Of a stretch of DNA of 64,000 nt, positions 59,722 through 64,000 are shown piece by piece. The translations under genes and the position numbers were made by a program. Under the pieces are notes generated by a model. The model was given only the letters and a program-made list of their open reading frames with translations, had not been told where the DNA came from and searched no databases. The stretch is from the NCBI GenBank assembly GCA_004555705.1, contig SFHI01000002.1, positions 1 to 64,000 of the forward strand. The letters are read 5' to 3'. The stretch comes from Clostridiales bacterium. Lineage in GTDB: Bacteria > Bacillota > Clostridia > Oscillospirales > Oscillospiraceae. How positions within the stretch are numbered: position 1 is the stretch's first letter; the number at the start of each line of letters is the position of its first letter.

Positions 59722-59958
59722 AAATTGTTGTTTACATTACACGTTCCAAGTTTTCTGTCATTGCGAACCAGTCCGCAGACTGGTGTGGCAATCCCCCGGT
59801 TGAACGGAACCAGGAAACGATTACCACCAAAAATTGCAGCGACTTCCACTCTTCCGGGCACTTTTCGGTACATTTCCCCTCTAACCAGGGGATTGCCGCG
59901 CTAGTGTGCGCACTGGCTCGCAATGACAGCGTTTATTTGGTGTGCGAAACAACAATTT
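59722..59958. repeat. Type B repeat, copy 8 (loop subclass i, reversed)
   Basis: Exact ends AAATTGTTGTTT (59722-59733) and AAACAACAATTT (59947-59958), 237 bp. Arms TGTCATTGCGAACCAGTCCG to GGCTCGCAATGACA; the loop is the reverse of copies at 38768 and 52025. Lies within the sugar cluster, between the serine hydrolase and deacetylase genes; with the leader hairpins it accounts for the 400-base gap. Confidence 0.9.
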
Positions 59959-59994
59959 ATCTTTCTGCCGGATAACGCCGGGCAGCATTTTCCC

Positions 59995-61494
59995 TTATTC
60001 CTGAACCGCGGTGATGGGTTCGGGCTTCTTCCACTGGAAGGGGGAATTATTCTCCGCGGTGATGGTCACCCGGCCTTCCTCGAAGCGCAGGGTGTACACA
60101 TCCTGCAGGCAGGTTTCCAGCCAGCGGCAGTGCATCCGGAACACATTCTCCTCCGGCCAGAAGCCGTCGCAGAGGTACAGCTGATTCACATCCTCCAGCG
60201 TGCCCAGCAGATTGGTAAACCGGGTTCCGTTGGTAGCCACCCGGATGGCCTCCCGCCTGCCGGAAGCGGTTTCAAAATGCCATACGCAGCCGTAGCAGTC
60301 GAAGTCCAGCCGGAATTGCGTAATGGCATCCGGCTTCTCCCCGGTCATGAAGTTTCCGACGAAGGGGGTGAAGCAGCCGCCGGTCATCCGGTAGGTTTTC
60401 CCGGAGATTTGCCTGACCAACGGGCTGAAGGGCTGGCAGGGAGGATTGCCGATGTTCAGCCTGGCAAGCCTCGCCTGGAGGGCCAGGTGGGCCTCGGGAT
60501 TTTCAGGAAGGGCCTCCGTGGAAACCACCTTGCGCACAAAGTCCCAGGTAATGTCCAGGGTGCTCTGGGCCCAGTGGGCGCCCACGGCGGTCTCCGTGAT
60601 GCCGATGATCATATCCTGCTCCGGCAGCACGATGGTGAATTGTCCCATGGCTCCGTCGGCCCGGTAGGCACCCTTGGGAGTGCACATCCAGATTTGGAAG
60701 CCGTAGCCCAGGAAATTGTCCGATGCCTCCGGATTGTTGGCTGCTTCCGAGGCGGAGTCATTCTGGTTGGTGGTGGCGAGTTTTACATAGTCCTCCGCCA
60801 GGATCCGCTCCCCTTCCCACACGCCGCCGTCGGCGTACAGCTTCATCAGCCGGAAGTTGTCCTCGGTGGTGGCGAAGAGTCCGCCGCCGCCCACCTCCAT
60901 GCCGTCGGCCATCCGCAGCCAGCGCAGGTTCTCCGGATCGATGCCGATCTTGTTGAACAGCCTGGGGGTCAGGTAGTCGTGGAGCCCAAGGCCGGTTTTC
61001 TTCCGGACGATGGCCCCCAGCATGGTGGAGCCGGTGGAGTTGTACATATAGGTGGTTCCCGGCTTGTGGTTCACGGGGGTATGGAGGAACTCCCGAATCC
61101 AGTCGGGACCGTTCATGGGCATGGTATCCATGCCGCAGCCCATGCACAACACATCCCGGACGGTGAGCAGCTTCAGATTCTCGCTGGGGTTCTCCGGAGC
61201 TTCCTCGGGAAAAATGTCGATGAGCCGCTCATCTAAGCGCAGCAGCCCCTCGGTGTAGGCGATGCCCACAGCGGTGGCCGCGTAGGTCTTGGTGTGGCTC
61301 TGCAGACCGTGGCGGACATTGGGGCCGAAGGGGGCCCACCAGCCTTGGGCGCAAAGCTTGCCGTGGCGCATAATCATCAGGCCGTGCATCTCGGTCTGGC
61401 TGGCCTCCAAGGCATCCAGATAGCTCTGAATGTCCTCGCTGCGGATTCCCACAGCCTCCGGGGAGGCGGTTTCAAAGGGTTTTCTGTAATCCAT
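59995..61494 (-). CDS. Serine hydrolase of the beta-lactamase/class C family
   Basis: 499 aa. SxxK motif as LQSHTKTYAATAVG near residue 66, the Y-x-N position as MYNSTGSTMLGAIV near 150, and a late GAMGQFTIVLP region. The first 340 or so residues are the penicillin-binding fold; the last 160 form an extra beta-rich domain with many aromatics (FQWKKPEPI at the end). No signal peptide. Such proteins in sugar operons are usually esterases, not antibiotic resistance enzymes. 13 nt after the LplC-like gene. Confidence 0.87.
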   Translation of the reverse strand: MDYRKPFETASPEAVGIRSEDIQSYLDALEASQTEMHGLMIMRHGKLCAQGWWAPFGPNVRHGLQSHTKTYAATAVGIAYTEGLLRLDERLIDIFPEEAPENPSENLKLLTVRDVLCMGCGMDTMPMNGPDWIREFLHTPVNHKPGTTYMYNSTGSTMLGAIVRKKTGLGLHDYLTPRLFNKIGIDPENLRWLRMADGMEVGGGGLFATTEDNFRLMKLYADGGVWEGERILAEDYVKLATTNQNDSASEAANNPEASDNFLGYGFQIWMCTPKGAYRADGAMGQFTIVLPEQDMIIGITETAVGAHWAQSTLDITWDFVRKVVSTEALPENPEAHLALQARLARLNIGNPPCQPFSPLVRQISGKTYRMTGGCFTPFVGNFMTGEKPDAITQFRLDFDCYGCVWHFETASGRREAIRVATNGTRFTNLLGTLEDVNQLYLCDGFWPEENVFRMHCRWLETCLQDVYTLRFEEGRVTITAENNSPFQWKKPEPITAVQE

Positions 61495-61507
61495 AGCGAC
61501 CTCCTCT

Positions 61508-62419
61508 TTAACCCTTGACGCCGCCGACCACCATGCCCTTGATCAGCTCGCCCTGGATGGCGGGATACACCAGCAGGATGGGCAGAATGGCAATGATGGC
61601 GATGGCCATACGGGCACTCTCCGTGGGCAGCGACTGGGCCGCCAGCATGGCGGATTCCGTGGCCAGGTCCGAGGTTTTCAGGAACTGGATGCTGTCCATC
61701 AGCTTCTTCAGGTACACCTGGATGGTGTAGAGCTTGGGATTGGTGATGTAATACAGACCGTTGGTCCAGTTGTTCCAGTAGCCCAAGGCCGCGAACAGGC
61801 CCACGGTGGTCATGACCGGCTTGGACAGGGGGACCATGATGCCGGTGTAAATCTGCATATCGTTGGCACCATCGATCCGGGCCGCTTCGATAATGGCGTA
61901 GGGGATGTTGGCATTGTAGTAGTTTCGAACCATCAGCACGTTCATGGCTCCCATCAATCCGCCGGGCAGCAGATAGGCCCACAGGGTGTCCTTCACATGG
62001 AACAGCCGGGTCCAAACGATGTAGCTGGCCGTAAGGCCGCCGTTAAACAGCATGGTGAAGAACAGGATGAACGCAAAGATATTCCGGTACCGGAAATCCT
62101 TCCGGCTGAGGGGGTACGCAAACAGGGACGTGAGAATCAGGTTTGCCGCGGTGCCCACCACGGTAACCAGGATGGTCAGTCCGTAAGCCCGGGCGATGGT
62201 GGCCCGCTTCTTCCACAGGTAGGAGTAGGCGGCGGTGGAGAACTCCTCCGGCCAGAACTTATAGCCATGGGTCAGGGAACCCTCAGAGGAGAAGGATACG
62301 GACAGCATCAGCAGGAAGGGCACCACGCAGTAGATTGCAAGCAGGGACATCAGCACCAGCGCCATGTTGTGGAAGGCCCGCTCATCCTGGATTGCGGGAG
62401 CTTTCGTCTTTTTCGCCAT
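61508..62419 (-). CDS. Carbohydrate ABC transporter permease, LplC/YtcP type
   Basis: 303-aa inner-membrane permease with six helices. EAA loop: IIEAARIDGANDMQIYTGIM, the contact with the ATPase, at about 190-210. N-terminal PFLLMLSVSFSSEGSLTHGY and C-terminal YPAIQGELIKGMVVGGVKG are typical of the LplC/YtcP subgroup for oligosaccharides. GGAGG 7 nt before ATG 62419. 12 nt after the LplB-type gene; no substrate-binding lipoprotein is inside the window. Confidence 0.93.
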   Translation of the reverse strand: MAKKTKAPAIQDERAFHNMALVLMSLLAIYCVVPFLLMLSVSFSSEGSLTHGYKFWPEEFSTAAYSYLWKKRATIARAYGLTILVTVVGTAANLILTSLFAYPLSRKDFRYRNIFAFILFFTMLFNGGLTASYIVWTRLFHVKDTLWAYLLPGGLMGAMNVLMVRNYYNANIPYAIIEAARIDGANDMQIYTGIMVPLSKPVMTTVGLFAALGYWNNWTNGLYYITNPKLYTIQVYLKKLMDSIQFLKTSDLATESAMLAAQSLPTESARMAIAIIAILPILLVYPAIQGELIKGMVVGGVKG

Positions 62420-62431
62420 GGTCAATCCTCC

Positions 62432-63406
62432 TTAGAACAGCGCGTTGTCCGGCTCGACAACCGACACCAGCAGATTGGAAGCAAGCACCAGTACAAAGCC
62501 GATCACCGCCTGGAACACGCTGGCGGCGGAGGACATGCTGATGTTGTTCAGCTCCAGCAGGGCCCGGTAGACGTAAGTATCGATGGTCTGGGTGGTGCTG
62601 GAAAGCAGACCGTTGCCCAGGGGCACCTGGTAGAACAGACCAAAGTCCGAATTGAAGATTCGGCCGATGGACATGAGCATCATCAGGATAATCATGGGCT
62701 TCAGCATGGGCAGGGTGATATTCCAGATCTGGCTCCACTTTCCCGCGCCGTCCAGGCGGGCGGACTCGTACAAGCCCTTGTCAATGCCGCCGATGCTGGC
62801 CATGTAGATGATGGAGCTCTGTCCTGCGTTCTGCCAGAAATGCACGATGGTCAGAATAATCGGCCAGTATTTGGCGGTATGATACCAGGCCACAGGCTGA
62901 TTCTTGAAAATCGTAGTGTTCAGGAAGCCGTAGGTCTCGCTGAGGAAGGCATACACAATAAACGACAGGATAACCGCGGAGACCATGGAGGGGAAGCAGA
63001 TAACGGGCTGAATCACCTTGGCTGCCTTCCGGGAGGAAATTTCCGCCATGCAGATGGCAATGAATACTGCAATCACCAGACCCAGGATAATCCACGCCAG
63101 GTTATAGAGCACCGTGTTGCGGATCATGACGAAGGCATCCTTGGTTTTGAACAGGTACTCAAAGTTGCTCAGGCCCACCCACTCGCTCTTCAGCAGGCCC
63201 ACGGAGAAGTTGACCTTTTTGAAGGCAATCAGGATGCCGAACATAGGCAGATAGTTGTTGGCGATCAGGTAAACGAGACCCGGAAGCATCATGAGATACA
63301 GCGGAAGGGTGCGCTTGCGCTCCTCGGCACGCTTGCGCTTCTTCTGCTGCTTCAGAACATCGTTGTACTCCGGCTCCGAAACCGCAGGGGCCACAGGTTT
63401 AGACAT
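62432..63406 (-). CDS. Carbohydrate ABC transporter permease, LplB type
   Basis: 324-aa permease partner of LplC. A basic cytoplasmic N-terminus (KQQKKRKRAEERKR) precedes six helices (LYLMMLPGLVYLIANNYLPM first); EAA loop YESARLDGAGKWSQIWNITL near 220-240. The motif GILIAFKKVNFSVG is typical for the LplB subgroup. ATG 63406 with AAGGAG at 8 nt is taken over the GTG at 63415. No convincing promoter was found in the 138-base gap upstream. Confidence 0.93.
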   Translation of the reverse strand: MSKPVAPAVSEPEYNDVLKQQKKRKRAEERKRTLPLYLMMLPGLVYLIANNYLPMFGILIAFKKVNFSVGLLKSEWVGLSNFEYLFKTKDAFVMIRNTVLYNLAWIILGLVIAVFIAICMAEISSRKAAKVIQPVICFPSMVSAVILSFIVYAFLSETYGFLNTTIFKNQPVAWYHTAKYWPIILTIVHFWQNAGQSSIIYMASIGGIDKGLYESARLDGAGKWSQIWNITLPMLKPMIILMMLMSIGRIFNSDFGLFYQVPLGNGLLSSTTQTIDTYVYRALLELNNISMSSAASVFQAVIGFVLVLASNLLVSVVEPDNALF

Positions 63407-63544
63407 ACGCTTCACTCCTTATCCAGGGAGCTCCGAATAGGCGTCAGGCACGGAATTCAGAGACCCCAAAATATCTTTCTTTCCATAGAATAATCCCTTC
63501 GCGAACTTGGGGCATTAAAAAAAGTACACCAGGATTCCTATTTT

Positions 63545-64000
63545 CTAACCGTTTTGCGCTTCCGCCAGCAACTGGCGGAGCATAGCCACCGCTTCCTCCA
63601 GGTTCTCGGCATTGACGGCAGCGCCCACGATCACATCGCCGTGGTAGTACCCCGCCTCGTGGAGCGCCGAGCCGGAATGGAGCACAATTCCTCCCGTCAC
63701 GGTTTTCCCCTCCACAGTGTAGGTGTACAGGTCCGCTCCCGCCAGGAGCTCCCGGTCGATCAGCACGGAAAGGTCCGCGAAGGCGTCCTGCTGGGCATAC
63801 CGCTCAAAAACAGCCTGGTCCGCGGCAAAGAGATCCAGGTCGCTGATGCCGAACAGCGCGCCCAGCACCTGCACTGTCTGGGCGTCATAGGCCTCGTTCA
63901 GGTTCTGGCCCAGGGTCAGGTTCGCGGTCACATCCACGGTCCTGCCCTCCATGGGAATTCCCGCCCGCTCCGCCAGAGCGTCAAGCTGGGTGGAATCCGG
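63545..64000 (-). CDS. Hypothetical protein, C-terminal part only
   Basis: Not recognised. The frame is open to the window edge, so the N-terminus is missing; an internal ATG at 63952 gives 135 aa, but in-frame codons continue upstream (DALAERAGIP). The visible part is acidic, soluble-looking and mixed alpha/beta, with SDLDLFAADQAVFERYAQQD and the late segment YYHGDVIVGAAVNAENLEEA. Lies upstream of the sugar permease genes with a 138-nt gap and no clear terminator, so it may belong to the same locus. Confidence 0.6.
   Translation of the reverse strand, partial: PDSTQLDALAERAGIPMEGRTVDVTANLTLGQNLNEAYDAQTVQVLGALFGISDLDLFAADQAVFERYAQQDAFADLSVLIDRELLAGADLYTYTVEGKTVTGGIVLHSGSALHEAGYYHGDVIVGAAVNAENLEEAVAMLRQLLAEAQNG

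Noticed and set aside
38881..59873. Small proteins beginning MYRKV... inside type B repeats, and N-terminal extensions of dprA, the GT2 gene and the deacetylase through repeats
   Set aside because: The same peptide appears wherever the repeat occurs, with frame and ends varying; proper starts with ribosome sites lie downstream of the repeats.
7904..59958. Repeated hairpins considered as a CRISPR array
   Set aside because: Copies are dispersed singly over 52 kb, not tandem with unique spacers, and no cas gene is present.
59995..61494. Antibiotic beta-lactamase
   Set aside because: No signal peptide, an extra C-terminal domain and a sugar-operon setting fit an esterase-like serine hydrolase better.

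Overview
The window looks like chromosome of a gut-type, GC-rich Clostridia, most likely Oscillospirales/Oscillospiraceae. This is inferred from Firmicutes gene order (plsX-rnc, smc-ftsY, rsfS-leuS, dprA-topA-trmFO), a fused NadD-YqeK, clostridial-style LeuRS motifs, YesL/LplBC sugar-transport genes and dense dispersed palindromic repeats. Nearly all genes lie on the minus strand; only a glycosyltransferase (160-1452), ade, ogt and an alpha/beta hydrolase are on plus. No transposase, phage gene, CRISPR array or rRNA was seen; there is one tRNA (Asp).

Layout. 1-3.7 kb: a lone GT4 glycosyltransferase, alaA and rpsU. 3.8-13.6 kb: housekeeping genes, transcribed smc, ftsY, rdgB, yhbY, nadD-yqeK, rsfS, leuS. 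13.7-33.4 kb: an 18-gene surface polysaccharide operon with one good promoter and a terminator. It makes UDP-N-acetyl-L-fucosamine (CapE/F/G), has a membrane 4,6-dehydratase, a PglC-type initiating transferase, a WbuB-like and five other glycosyltransferases, LicD, a Wzy-like polymerase and a Wzx flippase. It also holds two separate pairs of PIG-L deacetylase plus formyltransferase, without a sugar aminotransferase. 33.4-38.6 kb: a surface GLUG-repeat protein coupled to an RND/MMPL transporter. 39-50 kb: a NahK-like kinase, rnc, plsX, trmFO, topA, dprA, a TrmH-like methyltransferase, ktrA and ktrB. 50-56.4 kb: ade, tRNA-Asp, ogt, a MATE pump, a one-domain EamA protein and a hydrolase. 56.8-64 kb: a carbohydrate ABC cluster (LplB, LplC, MsmK-type ATPase, YesL, a polysaccharide deacetylase-like protein, a serine hydrolase), with a partial gene running off the end.

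Two things stand out. First, intergenic gaps hold at least 13 repeat copies, nearly all ending in the same 12-bp inverted pair (AAATTGTTGTTT / AAACAACAATTT) but with several unrelated interiors. Three copies have been invaded by other small inverted-repeat elements, two of them with clear target duplications. Second, several otherwise normal conserved genes lack short conserved pieces: smc has lost two segments and changed frame at both, the TrmH-family protein lacks motif 1, and DprA ends inside its winged-helix domain. This is either real gene decay or a recurring assembly error and should be settled before biology is read into it.

The best candidate for new biology is the doubled deacetylase/formyltransferase module. 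It suggests a polysaccharide whose amino sugars are de-N-acetylated and re-capped with formyl, a route distinct from the usual aminotransferase-plus-formyltransferase one.
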